A DNA stretch of 64,000 nt from Burkholderia sp. BCC1644 (GCF_902833225.1 NZ_CADFEI010000015.1:124001-188000); one strand, 5' to 3'; counted from the first letter of the stretch, positions 26,601 through 35,890 are shown. The notes: generated by a model not told the origin, from the letters alone. Translations and numbers: made by a program.

Positions 26601-29600
26601 GCTGCGCAGCGTCACTTGTTGCGCTTTGCCGAATTGCGCGAGCCCGGCCGGATCGATCACGAAACCTGGCAGTGCAGCGGAAGCCGCGCCATTCGCACCG
26701 GTGAACGTGATAGCCGAGCCGTCCGCCGTGATCGCCGTCGCCGACAGCACCGCGCTCGGATCGACCTTCAGGTTCCCCGACGAATCCAGCGTCAATGCCT
26801 GGCCGCCTGAGAGGGTTGCACCTGCGCCCACGGTCAGCAGACCGCTGCCGGTCGAGCCCGTGCGCGTGAGCGGCGCCATCGCGCCGTTCGACACGCGCAG
26901 CAGCGCACCGTCGCCTGCGATTGCAATCGGCTGGTCCTTCGCCACCGGATAGTCGCCGGATGCCACGATCGACGCGCCTGCGTCGATGCGCAGGCCATTC
27001 ACGGCATTCGGATCCGTGCCGCTCGCGTCGGTCTTCGTGACGAGCAGGATCTCCGGGCCCTTGAGCGCCGTGTTGCCATCGTTCGATACGATCACGCTGT
27101 TCGCGATCGGCGTGATCGTCACGCCGTTCGTCGTTGCCGCACGCGTGCCGCCGATCAGCAGGCTGCCCGCATTCAGCGAATCGAGTGCATCACTGCCGAT
27201 CTGCAGATAACCCTGCAACGCGGTACCGCCATTGCCGAGGATCTGAATGTCCCGGGACGCAATATCGACTTCCGCCGGCGCCCCTCCGCTGCCGGCAGCC
27301 GTATTCAGCGTAGCGCCGAGCGTCAATGCCTTGGTTGCAGCCAGCACGAGTTGACCGCCGTCCACCGGCGACGGCGGCGTCACATTGCCTTTCTTCGCGG
27401 CCTGCGCGGCAAAGAAAGCGTTCGCGCCCGTCAGGGTGTACTGAGAGTATTGCTGCCACACCGGCCCGGACTGCACGTTGAATAGCGTCGGCGTCGCGCT
27501 GCGGCCGCCCGTCAGCGCATCAGCGAAATAACCGGCCGTCATCACGGTGCCATCCGGCAGCACCTGGCTCGCCCCCGGTGCGACATTACCCGGCGCGCTC
27601 GCGAGCGTGACGCGATATGCCCCTGGCAGGGTCGCGTACTTGCCGGGAAGCAGCGTGTAATAGCCGGCCGCCAGCCCTGGCACCCCGGACAGATAGACGG
27701 CCTTGCCGACCGGGTCCTTCAAGCCGGCTTGGCCCAAACCGAGCGATACCGTCGTGCTGACGGTCGAACCGTCCACCGACGGCTGCACCGAGTGCGCGAA
27801 CACCGGATCGTAGGCCGCCACCGGCGATTGCGCGCCCGGCACGATCGCATAAACATTCGTCGCCCCTGGGTTGACCGGAACCGTCGCCCCGGCGGGGTTG
27901 TTCGCATAGCTGACGTTGTATTGCGACAGCACGTCGCGCGTACCCCCCGTACCCGGCACCCACTCGACCGCCTGCAGGTCGCCGCCGCCCGAGAGGTCAA
28001 TCTTCGCGCCCTTGTCGAGCGCGACGCGGCTGCCGTTGACGCCGATGTATTTCGCGGGTGGCGCGGTCAGATCCGGCGCGGTCGCGCCCGTGGTCGGATT
28101 GAACTGCCACTCGACGCCGTCGACCGTCGTGCCATAAGGGATCACGAGACCGCCGTTCGATACCGACGTCGTACTGCCGTTCGCGAACGTCACCGAATCG
28201 GTCGCGACCAGCGGCTGGCCGGCGAACTGCGCCTGGGTCGCGGCGTTCGACGGATCGCCGACGCCGAAGACGATCGTGCCCGACGGTGCGCGCACCGTAC
28301 CGCCCTGCACGATATCGGTCGCATCGACGAGCAAGGTGCCGCCTGCCGACAACGGTGTGCCCGATGCTCCGTTCGACGCGAACGTGACGGTCGTCGGCGC
28401 CGGCTTTCCCGTCGCCGGATCGATCGGTCCGACGGCATCGACGATGAACGTGCTGCCGGTGGCCGGATACAGGTCCGCGGCCCTGAACGACACGTTGCCA
28501 GGCGTGTAAAGAACGCCGGGGAGCAGTGCGGTGCCCGAAGAATTCGTATTGGACGAGCTCATCCGAATATCGCCTGCACTGACGAAGTTCGCATGTCCGA
28601 CGTTGTTCAGCTGGAACTGATTACGCAGATCGATGAACGACGCGTTCACATTCAGCGTCGCATCGGACCGGGTCGCGACCGGCGCAAATGCCGGCGACTG
28701 CGCCGTCAGCGTCGGCCCGATCAGTGCGACGTATGGCGCATCGATCTCGATCGTGGTGCCGGACGGCCGCTGCGGCGGCTGCGTCAGCAAGGTCTGAAGA
28801 ACCGAGGCCGGATTCGTACTGCCGTTCGATTGCGTTGCAGGCGTCGACAGCAGGGTCGCGAATTGATCCATGCCTAGCGCCGCGACGCGCCCGGTATTCA
28901 ACGTAACCGATTCAGGCAGCGCCAGTTTGACGTCGCCTGCGAACGCAATCGGCGGCACTTCCACGGCTGCTGGCATAGGCGTGGCGTCGCCAAGCACGAG
29001 ATTCGCGACGCCCGATCCGTCGAGGCGGTCGACAGAGAATTGAATCACGCCGGTCGGCTTGCCGATCGGCAAGCCGGTCGTCGTGTCGATGGCGGTCGCG
29101 AAGCTTTGGCCGGCCCCGAGACCTGCTGGCGTCAGTTCGCCACTTTGCCGGATGACCAGTGCGGTCGCGCCGGTTGCGTTGTTGTTCTGATGCGGCAGGA
29201 TCGCCAGCGTGCCGCCACGCCCCTGCGGAGCGCCCGCGTGCGCAGCGAGCGTCGCATCTGCGAAGAGGCCGTACGCGGCAGACAGCGTGATCGAACCGGC
29301 ATCGCTCCACACCGGCTGCGACGCATAAGTCCCGTTTGCCTGCAACTGATCGAAGTTCGCCGATGCACCGGACACGTCGATCCGCGACCCCGGCTGCGCA
29401 ACCACATAACCCGCATCGCTCGACAGCGTGACCGAGCCGCCCGACAGGACTTTGCCGGTGTTCGGCACGACGGTCGTAGCCCCGATCCTGACCGGCGCGG
29501 CGAGCGGATTGGCAAGTGCGGTGCCCGACACATCGAGCGCCGCGTCCGTACCGAGCCAGACCGATCGGCTGTCGCTCGGCGTGAATATGCCGTACTGGCC

Positions 29601-32600
29601 CGTCTGACCGAACGTGCCGCCCGAATCCGCACTGAGCGTGATCGACCCGCCTGGCGCGACGATCGAGCCGAGCACGGTCACCTGCGTGGGCGAGCCGAAC
29701 CCGACGCTCGCACCGGCATCCGCGTGAATCGATGCGCCGGACGACAGCGTGACGGCCCCCGTCACGCCCGGATACGACGGCGCCGTATTCCCCGCGGTCA
29801 GCCATGACACATAGTTGCCGCCCGTCAACACGAGGCTGGTCGACTGCCGGTGGTAGTCGTCGAGTCGACCGGAGGTCGTCAGCCCCGCCGTCGACAGGTT
29901 GCTACCGGTGGTTGCCTGCTGCAGCGCAAGCGCATCCGGAATCAGATTGCGCTGAGTCAGCGCGACCGTCGCACCGGGCGCCACGGTCGCGTCGTAGTAG
30001 GCGTTCAGTACATACTTGCCGAAGCCCTGCTGCGCGAAGAAGCTCTCCGGCAGATAGACATCCCACGGTGCGGCAGCTTTCTGATCGCCGCCGATCCTGA
30101 AGCCGAGCGCCTGCAACGTCAGCGTGCCGCCGCCCGAAAAGCCATCGCTGAGAATCGTGCCACCGAGCGCAATGGTGCCGTTCGCGGGTTGCGTCGTAGG
30201 CAGGTTCGGGCCGCCATCGCCTATATGGCCGAACTGCTTTGACTGAGGAGCGACATAGGTCTGCAACGATACGTTCCCGCCACGCCCGACCGGAATGCCG
30301 TTCTGCATCAGCAACTGGCCGCTGGACAGCAGTTCGCCGCCGCTCGACACGTCCAGCACACTGCCGGGACGCAACAGAATCGCGCCTGTCGCATCCGTGA
30401 AACCTTCACCCACGTGTCCGATCGACTGCTCGCTGGTCGCCAGCGAAATGTTGCCGCCGTTGACGAACTGGGTATTGCCCGGCGTCGTACCCGGCGCCGC
30501 CTGTACGTCGTTGTTGACCCATTGGCCGGCAGCACTGAGCACGGCTTGCGGACCGACGACGATATTGCCGCCGCTCGTGATGGAGATCGATCCGCCCGGT
30601 GCGGACAAACTGCCCGCCACATTGACGTCCGCACCGCCGGTCGCGCTGTTGAGCGCGATGGAGCCACCCGGCTGCACGTTGAGGCGGGTATCCTGCGCGA
30701 CGACAATTCCCTTGCCGCCGTGCGTATCCTGCGTCACGTTGACGTTCGAGAAGCCGCCGGCGTTCAGCGCGTCGACCGGCACCACCATCGTGGTCAGCAC
30801 GTTGTGCGGATCGGTCGCGGCGACATTCTGCAGCGACGCCCTGTCGATCGGCGTATTGCTCGAGAAACCCGCCGCCAGATCGTCGAGCTGCGGCGCCTGG
30901 CCTTGCAGAATCGTCAAGCCGGTGACGCCGGTCGGCGCCGCATTCGAATTGTTCCACGTCAGGCTGGCGAGCGTGCCGCTGGTGAGCTTCGCATCTGCAC
31001 CGAGATTGAACGTCCCGCTCGCAGGCAGGCTGTTGCCCTGCATCTGCTTCGCGCCGCCGAACGACTGCGCGCTGATGTCCCCATCGAGCACGAGCGTCGA
31101 GGTCGCGAACAGGTCGAGCGTGCCTGCGTTGCCACCAACGATATAGTCACCCTGATACGAACCGGCCGTCAGCAGCGGGTTGTACCACGTCTTCGTCACG
31201 CCCCAGCGCGGATGGCTTTCGATGAACTGGCCGGAAATTCCGACGTAGGTTTCGTACTGGCTCGCCTGCCCGATCGGCACGATCGCACCATTTGCGTCGA
31301 CGAGTCGCGTCGTATTGACGATCCCGCCGTCGACATGCACGTACCCGCCGTTCAGGTTCAGTGACGAACCACGTGCAGTCATCACCTCGTTGCCAGACAG
31401 CGTGATCGTCCCGCCGTTGGTCAACAGCTGATCGACACTGCGGGGAATCAGGTTCACATAGCCCGACAGATTCAGGATCGGACTACCGACCCATGACACG
31501 CCGTCGCTGCGCGTGCCCGTTAACGTGCTGTCGACGACGACTCCCTTCAACCCGAACAGGAAACTGTTCCGGAGCAACGGCGAATCGGCGAGTTCGTTCT
31601 GGCCGATCCGATCGATCGTCACGAGCGTCTGCGCGATCGGGATTTCGACGTTCGCAAGCCCGGACACGTCGATCGTCGATCCCGCATCCTGATAAATGCG
31701 GCCAGGCGCCGAACTCTGCTTGACGTCAGGCGTATAGGCCGTTACCGATGGCGAAAGCGCTGTCACCGACACGTTCGAACCCGGCGCCTCGATCAGTGAA
31801 CCGCCCTGGAACCACACTGCACCGGCCGTCATTGCGATGCCGCCGGGCGTGAACGTCGTGCCGGGCGTCGACGTCGCCGTCTGCCCGCTGCTGTCTGGCA
31901 GCACGGTCGTGACCGAGCCCGGCCCGAACGTGAGCAAACCCGAGCGATTCGCGTTGTCTGCACTGCCGCCAGCCAGTCCGCCCGTTGCAAGCGGTGTCCC
32001 CGGATACGCGTTGCCGAGCGGATCGTTCGACACGTATTCGTCGACCGTCGAAATCGTGATCCGGCCCGGCGTATTGACGCTCGTCGTCACGCCTACCACA
32101 CCATTCTGCGCGACGCGGCCGCCGAGGAGATTCACGCTGCCGCGCGAGGCTTGTACGATGCCCGTGTTCGTCAGCGTGCCCACCGGCGTAAGGTCGACCG
32201 TCGTACCATTCTGCGTCGTGACGATCTGGCCGCTCAGCTCGGGCAACAGCAGTTGCGGATTGTTTTTCAGCCCACTGTTCGGCCGCAAGCTCACACCGAC
32301 ACCCGCGGCCAGCACGACCTGGCCGTCAGTCGCCGTGATGCTGCCGCCATTCGTCACGTTCGGCGCTGCAACGAGCACGAATCCGCCGTCGCTGACCGTG
32401 CCGTTCGTATGCGTCACAATCGACGCACCCTGTTCGATCGTGATGTCGCCCGGCGCCTGATAGCTACCACTCGTTTTCGCGACGTTGCCGAGCCCGAGTA
32501 TCTCGTTGGGGCGACTCGACGATCCCGCCACCCCGCTTGAACTCCCGGACTCCGGATACGCCAGCCCGCCGGTCGTGCCGGCAGGCAAGCTGAGGAACTG

Positions 32601-33431
32601 CTGATTGCTCGCAACGATGCCGTCGGGCGTCGGTACGATCTGGTTCTTCATGTCCAGCAGGTTCAGCGACGACGCCACCAGCGAATGCACGTTCACCTGC
32701 GACCCGGCGCCGAACAGCACCCCGTTCCGGTTGATCACATACACCGCCCCCTGCGCGCTGATGTTCCCCAGAATCTGGCTCGGCCGCCCGCTCGGATCGT
32801 TGATCCGGTTCAGCACCGCCCAGTTGTTCGCGCCGTTCGTCTGCGTGCCGCCCGACTGGTCGAAGTTCAGCGTCGTCTGCCGGCCGACGTTCATCGTCTC
32901 CCACGTCAGCACCGCGTTCTGCCCGGTCTGCTTGACGTCGACGTTCACGTGGCCGCTCGCGTCGGCGTTTTGCGTCGGCGCGTTCGCGTTGAACCACAGC
33001 ACCGGATTGTTCGTATCGCCCGTCGCGCCCGCCGCCACCTGCAGCCCGCCCGGCGCAAGCCCGTTCGGCACGGTCGACGGCAGCTTCGCCGCGGCCGCCG
33101 CCGCATTCTGCTGCGCGGCGATCTGCGCGGCGATCGCGTGCGCGGCATAACCGAGGTTGCGGATCGACGGCTGGCTCGCCTGCAACGCCTGCTGCGGCGA
33201 CACGCCGAGATTCGGCATGCCCGGCACGCCGCCGGCTCCGCCCGCGCCGCCGCCTGACGCCCGCGCGGTGGCCTGCCCGAGGTTCGTGATGCCCGCCCCG
33301 TGCGCATGCGCGGACACGCCCGCCGCGAGCATCAGCACGACCGCCCGGTAAAGCGGGCTCAGCTCCGAATTCAGGACCGACCGCGAGGCCGTTGCGCGAA
33401 GTTGCCGATCCGTACGTGCGCGTGCTGCCAT
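20700..33431 (-). CDS. Giant filamentous haemagglutinin-type TpsA exoprotein (PdtA-like)
   Basis: A 4,243-residue secreted protein. I start at ATG 33431 (MAARARTDRQ) since GGGGTGG lies about 5 bases upstream; an earlier ATG at 33551 would add 40 unlikely residues. An extended signal peptide (to AHAHG, about residue 45) is followed by an Ala/Gln-rich segment and the TPS secretion domain (about 115-310: VLTWETMNVGRQTTLNFDQ, VYVINRNGVLFGAGSQVNVH). Thousands of residues of beta-helix-like repeats rich in Gly, Ser, Thr, Asn and Val follow. The C-terminal 300 residues resemble DUF3739 (GDVNIFTDRSVLLAQSRIFA, then RAGNLNVAALRVVNADN). The only two cysteines I see lie near the end, six residues apart. 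Export by the TpsB at 3480-5132 is expected. It is preceded by the locus promoter module. Confidence 0.9.
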   Translation of the reverse strand: MAARARTDRQLRATASRSVLNSELSPLYRAVVLMLAAGVSAHAHGAGITNLGQATARASGGGAGGAGGVPGMPNLGVSPQQALQASQPSIRNLGYAAHAIAAQIAAQQNAAAAAAKLPSTVPNGLAPGGLQVAAGATGDTNNPVLWFNANAPTQNADASGHVNVDVKQTGQNAVLTWETMNVGRQTTLNFDQSGGTQTNGANNWAVLNRINDPSGRPSQILGNISAQGAVYVINRNGVLFGAGSQVNVHSLVASSLNLLDMKNQIVPTPDGIVASNQQFLSLPAGTTGGLAYPESGSSSGVAGSSSRPNEILGLGNVAKTSGSYQAPGDITIEQGASIVTHTNGTVSDGGFVLVAAPNVTNGGSITATDGQVVLAAGVGVSLRPNSGLKNNPQLLLPELSGQIVTTQNGTTVDLTPVGTLTNTGIVQASRGSVNLLGGRVAQNGVVGVTTSVNTPGRITISTVDEYVSNDPLGNAYPGTPLATGGLAGGSADNANRSGLLTFGPGSVTTVLPDSSGQTATSTPGTTFTPGGIAMTAGAVWFQGGSLIEAPGSNVSVTALSPSVTAYTPDVKQSSAPGRIYQDAGSTIDVSGLANVEIPIAQTLVTIDRIGQNELADSPLLRNSFLFGLKGVVVDSTLTGTRSDGVSWVGSPILNLSGYVNLIPRSVDQLLTNGGTITLSGNEVMTARGSSLNLNGGYVHVDGGIVNTTRLVDANGAIVPIGQASQYETYVGISGQFIESHPRWGVTKTWYNPLLTAGSYQGDYIVGGNAGTLDLFATSTLVLDGDISAQSFGGAKQMQGNSLPASGTFNLGADAKLTSGTLASLTWNNSNAAPTGVTGLTILQGQAPQLDDLAAGFSSNTPIDRASLQNVAATDPHNVLTTMVVPVDALNAGGFSNVNVTQDTHGGKGIVVAQDTRLNVQPGGSIALNSATGGADVNVAGSLSAPGGSISITSGGNIVVGPQAVLSAAGQWVNNDVQAAPGTTPGNTQFVNGGNISLATSEQSIGHVGEGFTDATGAILLRPGSVLDVSSGGELLSSGQLLMQNGIPVGRGGNVSLQTYVAPQSKQFGHIGDGGPNLPTTQPANGTIALGGTILSDGFSGGGTLTLQALGFRIGGDQKAAAPWDVYLPESFFAQQGFGKYVLNAYYDATVAPGATVALTQRNLIPDALALQQATTGSNLSTAGLTTSGRLDDYHRQSTSLVLTGGNYVSWLTAGNTAPSYPGVTGAVTLSSGASIHADAGASVGFGSPTQVTVLGSIVAPGGSITLSADSGGTFGQTGQYGIFTPSDSRSVWLGTDAALDVSGTALANPLAAPVRIGATTVVPNTGKVLSGGSVTLSSDAGYVVAQPGSRIDVSGASANFDQLQANGTYASQPVWSDAGSITLSAAYGLFADATLAAHAGAPQGRGGTLAILPHQNNNATGATALVIRQSGELTPAGLGAGQSFATAIDTTTGLPIGKPTGVIQFSVDRLDGSGVANLVLGDATPMPAAVEVPPIAFAGDVKLALPESVTLNTGRVAALGMDQFATLLSTPATQSNGSTNPASVLQTLLTQPPQRPSGTTIEIDAPYVALIGPTLTAQSPAFAPVATRSDATLNVNASFIDLRNQFQLNNVGHANFVSAGDIRMSSSNTNSSGTALLPGVLYTPGNVSFRAADLYPATGSTFIVDAVGPIDPATGKPAPTTVTFASNGASGTPLSAGGTLLVDATDIVQGGTVRAPSGTIVFGVGDPSNAATQAQFAGQPLVATDSVTFANGSTTSVSNGGLVIPYGTTVDGVEWQFNPTTGATAPDLTAPPAKYIGVNGSRVALDKGAKIDLSGGGDLQAVEWVPGTGGTRDVLSQYNVSYANNPAGATVPVNPGATNVYAIVPGAQSPVAAYDPVFAHSVQPSVDGSTVSTTVSLGLGQAGLKDPVGKAVYLSGVPGLAAGYYTLLPGKYATLPGAYRVTLASAPGNVAPGASQVLPDGTVMTAGYFADALTGGRSATPTLFNVQSGPVWQQYSQYTLTGANAFFAAQAAKKGNVTPPSPVDGGQLVLAATKALTLGATLNTAAGSGGAPAEVDIASRDIQILGNGGTALQGYLQIGSDALDSLNAGSLLIGGTRAATTNGVTITPIANSVIVSNDGNTALKGPEILLVTKTDASGTDPNAVNGLRIDAGASIVASGDYPVAKDQPIAIAGDGALLRVSNGAMAPLTRTGSTGSGLLTVGAGATLSGGQALTLDSSGNLKVDPSAVLSATAITADGSAITFTGANGAASAALPGFVIDPAGLAQFGKAQQVTLRSYGAIGFVGDVNATFGNSVNLSAGTFTSDGGSVTLNAQRITFSNETGAPNGTAASGSGTLTVNAKEIDFGAGTKTASGFGSASMTASGGVVGQGTGTFDFGTLPVTLNAPVYLADTSSASTVKTTGALTLNGASGTALATTPVGGAWHFIGGTIADNGATIAAPAGNVSLEATSGNLTLGSGSTVSAAGVSKQFFDIVQYAPAGAITLTADVGTVDVQAGSTLDFSGAKGGGAAGSLTLSAPRQVVNLNGTIKGGAASGYAGGSLSLDTSGAADLDALAKTLASSGVNQAIAIHTRSGNLALSAGNTLTAHAVSLTADGGAGNALDTANGNVNVSGTIDASGKAGGAIALYGRSGVDVEGTLLARGSDSKQRGGRVDIGTSGVFDPGVADPYNATYGYENIDPSRAGLIRVGANALIDVSGGTAGGLSGGTVNFRAPLLSDGTVNVVLPSSGFAAGKGIAGSRATTLEAYATWSTTDATTGARHFDGIVDPAGWYDASGHLLAGTFTAQSTSSTPTTFTFTPDGSGGGTVKNNTTGATSAVTQAQLQSGSSTIGFGGLQSMFFAPVSGGSNTDHQTFYGYQGGNATTAAPGTLMGFVQHGLDALKNPFTGTGIANARIVPGIELDNPSPAINGGNIEVLTNWNLGAGTSATNQAFRFNGQAPIVTLRAENDVDVRASLSDGFFQIANPTGTGITINVPASSTYAVQSGVLLGPANYYYFGYYLNNGLPSPAQRPYDFTSGDPAEIGQYYGLYSAYLDYLLSPADAVQRSFLGVPVGKVLSLFSYYGINMRSWTTRPMAPNQPALAVPYPTGDAQSDAAAYLRYLASYNGYVDSEIQFYKSTGIAPHLEALSPPPSVLGPVLTTTSIVIAPPVTDNTPAPVVTAGNALPLASASLVAGASSSYRIVAGADFSSTDPQALKPAQAFLSSSPTGSGGNVTLDGHFEYNNATNPNLDTPNGLAVIAPTLIRTGSGAIDVSAAGNVSLFDPSKQQDSGVTIVPGAIYTAGVPSSGGPVASNTTTIVQGGSNTRGNILVTAPVNPEAAGDISIRAQGNITGIENVVDANGTITGQAGTPIGQFWWQWMQVTARPTLLDGGKFVSLDRTSIDFGAFDQGVMSAGGNVMINAGGNIADLGVSLPTTWYKDASGTPVTIGGGNLVVKAGGDILSGNYFVAKGTGGITAGGRIGSDVVVQPWLTSGQVPVSVSTLLATQDGIIDVVARQGAEIGGVFNPSYLQIGSTNLQSQYKQYSDAQAYSSDSAVNVMAITGNVVLNSLASKLVLRDSFQGGAVVDPSSVLPATVNATAFSGGIDVASGGALFPSTSGNLSLIADGSINLANMAGIGGAGPVFGMSDSDPSAMPSATNPFATIASLTDPTTAAHAANALHADDPVPARIYSLNGDIVSGVLQSSGGAAGFYDKLMQVVIDKPAMIQAGQDIVNLSFRGQNLRKSDVTRIVAGRDIYDTSLVYNAAVVPALTLGGPGYFDIEAGRNIGPLTSQSEAYAALNSAYPKTGLLTGINATGNASNPNLPHDSANVNILFGVSPGIDTGTFISKYIDPTGSSAGVPGTASDLIAFVQQYVAGNVVDTGLVKDQRAIEPLDAMQAWSKFKNLPSYVQQIFAEQVLFNVLTRVGEDYNNAASPYFQKYARGYDAINTLFPASFGYTANNLGGGGNGTNKPIDTGDLDIRNTTIQTQQGGNISILGPGGQALVGSASAPPQIADTSGNVVVGPGAMGILTLEKGDVNIFTDRSVLLAQSRIFAEQGGDMTIWSSNGDINAGKGAKSSADTPAPQYVCDPNHYCTVDARGQVTGAGIATLQSVPGIPLGTINLIAPRGTVDAGDAGIRAGNLNVAALRVVNADNIQVTGKASGIPLVQAVNTGALTAASAAASAATQVAQDMAKNNASGGAVRRWTISVQVEGFGDAGGDGSKKHRQQVGYDPSNSVSIIGFGQASATQRAGLTEAERAKLGKI

Positions 33432-33521
33432 TCTTGCCACCCCGATGCTAGGAATTTGCGCGCGGCGCCGGTCCGGCACCGCACATGTCGTTGCGCCCGA
33501 AACAGGCCGCTGGAATCCGAA

Positions 33522-33571
33522 GACCATACGAAGCGCGAATGGCAGCGACATGGCGACTGTTACGGACCATT
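33522..33571 (-). promoter_or_regulatory. Composite promoter module of tpsA
   Basis: In minus-strand sense: core AATGGTCCGTAAC (33571-33559), 2 bases, heptamer TCGCCAT (33556-33550), 4 bases, heptamer CTGCCAT (33545-33539), 14 bases, then GTC (33524-33522) within TATGGTCTT. The two heptamers resemble CTGTCAT Pho-box repeats at the standard 11-bp period. The GTC sits about 91 bases before the start codon, in the place of a -10 element. The role is inferred from its conservation at three units. Confidence 0.65.
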
Positions 33572-33587
33572 CCGGCCGCCGTGAAAA

Positions 33588-33608
33588 GGTCCGTAGCTTT
33601 TGTCATGG
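33588..33608 (+). promoter_or_regulatory. Inverted partial copy of the module
   Basis: GGTCCGTAGC (33588-33597), 2 bases, then TTGTCAT (33600-33606) on the plus strand. It faces the tpsA copy and so makes an inverted repeat of eight matching bases with a 19-base gap. The second heptamer is poor. It could help looping or cooperative binding at tpsA, or promote transcription antisense to the preceding gene. Confidence 0.4.
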
Positions 33609-33616
33609 AAGGCCGG

Positions 33617-35890
33617 TCACGCCGCCTCGGAGCGGTCGCGGCGTACCGTGCCGAGCGCGTCGGCCACGCGGCCGACGACAGCCGGCCAGTCTCCCGGCCG
33701 CGTCTGCCGGAACAGCGTCGCGGCCGGATACCACGGGCTGCCGTCGCGCTCGAGCAGCCAGCGCCAGTCCGGCACGCGCGGCAGCAGCACCCAGACGGGC
33801 CGCCCGAGCGCGCCCGCCAGATGCGCGACCGACGTGTCGACGCTGATCACGAGATCCAGCGTGTCGACCAGCGCAGCCGTTTCGGCGAAATCCTGCAACG
33901 CGTCCGCGAACGACAGCACGCCGCTCGTGGCAAGCGCGTCGGCATCACGCGCACGCACCTGCGGCTGCAAGCTCACGAACGTCACGTCGAGCGCATCGCA
34001 CCCGACGAGCGGCGCGAGCGCGGCGAACGGTATCGAGCGGTTTTCGTCGTTCGCGTGGCGCGGATTGCCGGACCACGCGAGCCCGACCCGCAGCCGGCCC
34101 GGCGGCGCTATCGCGTCGATACGCTGCACCCACGCGGCACGCCGCGACGCATCGGCGCGCAGGTACGGCACGTCGGCCGGCACCGTATCGAGCGTCGTGC
34201 GGAACGCGTACGGCAGGCTCATCAGCGGACACTGCAGGTCGAACGCCGGCATCGGCTGCCCTTCGGTGACAACCCGGCTCACGCCGCGCAGCGTGCCGAG
34301 CAGCTCGCCGAGCGCGGCCGGCGCCTCGACGATCACGGTCGCGCCCGCGTCGTGCGCCAGGTTCGCGTAGCGGCAAAACTGCAGCGTGTCGCCGTACCCC
34401 TGCTCCGCATGCAGCAGCAGCGTGCGGCCGGCGAGCGGTTCGTCGCCGGTCCACAGCGGCCGGTCCGCATGACGCCGGTGCAGCATCACGTCGGCCGCAT
34501 CCCAGCGCGCCTCGTGCTGCCGCCAGCCCGCATCGAAATCGCCCGTCAGCAGCCGGCAGAACGCCTCGGAACGGCGCGCGGCGCCGTGGTTCGGATCGCG
34601 CCGGCAGGCATCGGCGTAGTCGGTCAGCGCGGCGGCATCGTCGCCGAGGTGCTGGCGCGCGAGCGCACGCGTGAACAGGGCCTGCGCAGTTTCCGCCGGT
34701 GCGGCCGCCGCCGCCGCATGGCTCGCGAGCGCCTCGTCGTAGCGGCCGAGCTGCTGTAGCGCGAGCGCGCGGTTGTAATGCAGTTCCGCATGCGGGCCCG
34801 TCAGCGCCAGCGCCGCGTCGTAATCGGCGAGCGCATCGTCGAACCGGCCGAGTGCGCGCAGCGCGGCCGCACTGTTGCGGCGCGCGTCGATATCGTCGGG
34901 TTTGCGCGCCAGTGCTTGCGCATAAGCCTGGGCGGCTTGCGCATGACGTTCGAGCCCGAGCAGCGCATTGCCGCGCCCGACCCATGCCGCGACATTGCCG
35001 CGATTCAGCGCGAGCAGCCGGTCGCAGCGCTTCAGCAATTCGTCGCGGGCATGCAGCAGATCCAGCGCGACGCAACTCGCGTACAGCAACTGCTCGTCTT
35101 TCGGCAACCGTGCGAGCCCTTCGTCGAGACACGCGAGCGCATCGGCCGGGCGGCCGAGTTCGGTCATCACGACGCCGCACGCGTAGACGATCTCCGGCGT
35201 CTTGCCGCGCGCGACCATCGCGAGCTGATAGCTGTGCAGCGCCTGCTCGCGATGACCGAGCGCTCGCAGTGCATGCCCGCGCTCGAGGTTCGCGGCCGCA
35301 TCGTTCGGGTCGATCCGCAACGCGCGCTCGATGCTGATCAGCGCATCGGCAGGCCGGTCGAGCCAGCGCAACGTCTCGCCGCGCTTGCGCCACGCCGTTG
35401 CGTGCGCCGGTTCCCGCACGAGCGCCCGATCGTAGGCCGTGAGCGCCGCGTCGTATTGCCCGAGCGCGAGCAGCGCATCGCCGCGCGCCGCATTCGACGG
35501 CGCATGGTCCGGATCGGCCGCGAGTGCGCGATCGGCGAGCGCGAGCGCGTCGCGGTGACGGCCGACACCGGTCAGCGCCGCCGCATGGTTCGCCAGATTC
35601 CACGGCTGGTTCAATCCGAACCGCATCGAGCGCGAGATCAGCGGCTCCGCCCGCCCGGGATCGCCGAGCTGCAGATACACGAGACCCAGCAGGTGCAGCG
35701 CCTCGACATGGTCGGGCGCCATCGTCAGTACGCCTTCGTAGAGCCGTCCGGCCCCCGCGAAGTCGCGCAGTTCGAGCCGCGCGCGGGCCTGGCGAAGCGC
35801 ATCGTCGAGCACCGCACGCAACGGCGCGGCGCTTGCGCCGAAGCCGGCGCCGGCGCCGGGCGACGGTGCGGCCCCGCGGCGCGTATTCAT
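33617..35890 (-). CDS. TPR protein with C-terminal GT9-like glycosyltransferase domain (third of three)
   Basis: A 757-residue cytoplasmic protein. The N-terminal 470 residues are about twelve tetratricopeptide repeats (LHLLGLVYLQLGDPGRAEPL and similar). The C-terminal 260 residues carry the pattern of a GT9/heptosyltransferase-like fold: TLLLHAEQGYGDTLQFCRY, RVGLAWSGNPRHANDENRS, and DLVISVDTSVAHLAGALG. The ATG at 35890 overlaps the stop of the upstream paralogue (ATGA), so it is translationally coupled. TPR-linked glycosyltransferases next to TPS adhesins bring to mind HMW1C modification of HMW1A, but HMW1C is family GT41 and the similarity is one of role, not of clear descent. Confidence 0.82.
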   Translation of the reverse strand: MNTRRGAAPSPGAGAGFGASAAPLRAVLDDALRQARARLELRDFAGAGRLYEGVLTMAPDHVEALHLLGLVYLQLGDPGRAEPLISRSMRFGLNQPWNLANHAAALTGVGRHRDALALADRALAADPDHAPSNAARGDALLALGQYDAALTAYDRALVREPAHATAWRKRGETLRWLDRPADALISIERALRIDPNDAAANLERGHALRALGHREQALHSYQLAMVARGKTPEIVYACGVVMTELGRPADALACLDEGLARLPKDEQLLYASCVALDLLHARDELLKRCDRLLALNRGNVAAWVGRGNALLGLERHAQAAQAYAQALARKPDDIDARRNSAAALRALGRFDDALADYDAALALTGPHAELHYNRALALQQLGRYDEALASHAAAAAAPAETAQALFTRALARQHLGDDAAALTDYADACRRDPNHGAARRSEAFCRLLTGDFDAGWRQHEARWDAADVMLHRRHADRPLWTGDEPLAGRTLLLHAEQGYGDTLQFCRYANLAHDAGATVIVEAPAALGELLGTLRGVSRVVTEGQPMPAFDLQCPLMSLPYAFRTTLDTVPADVPYLRADASRRAAWVQRIDAIAPPGRLRVGLAWSGNPRHANDENRSIPFAALAPLVGCDALDVTFVSLQPQVRARDADALATSGVLSFADALQDFAETAALVDTLDLVISVDTSVAHLAGALGRPVWVLLPRVPDWRWLLERDGSPWYPAATLFRQTRPGDWPAVVGRVADALGTVRRDRSEAA

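Noticed and set aside
33561-33595. Rho-independent terminator after the third glycosyltransferase gene
   Set aside because: The arms are only 8 bp with a 19-base gap and no U-tract, and both arms are copies of the promoter-module core.
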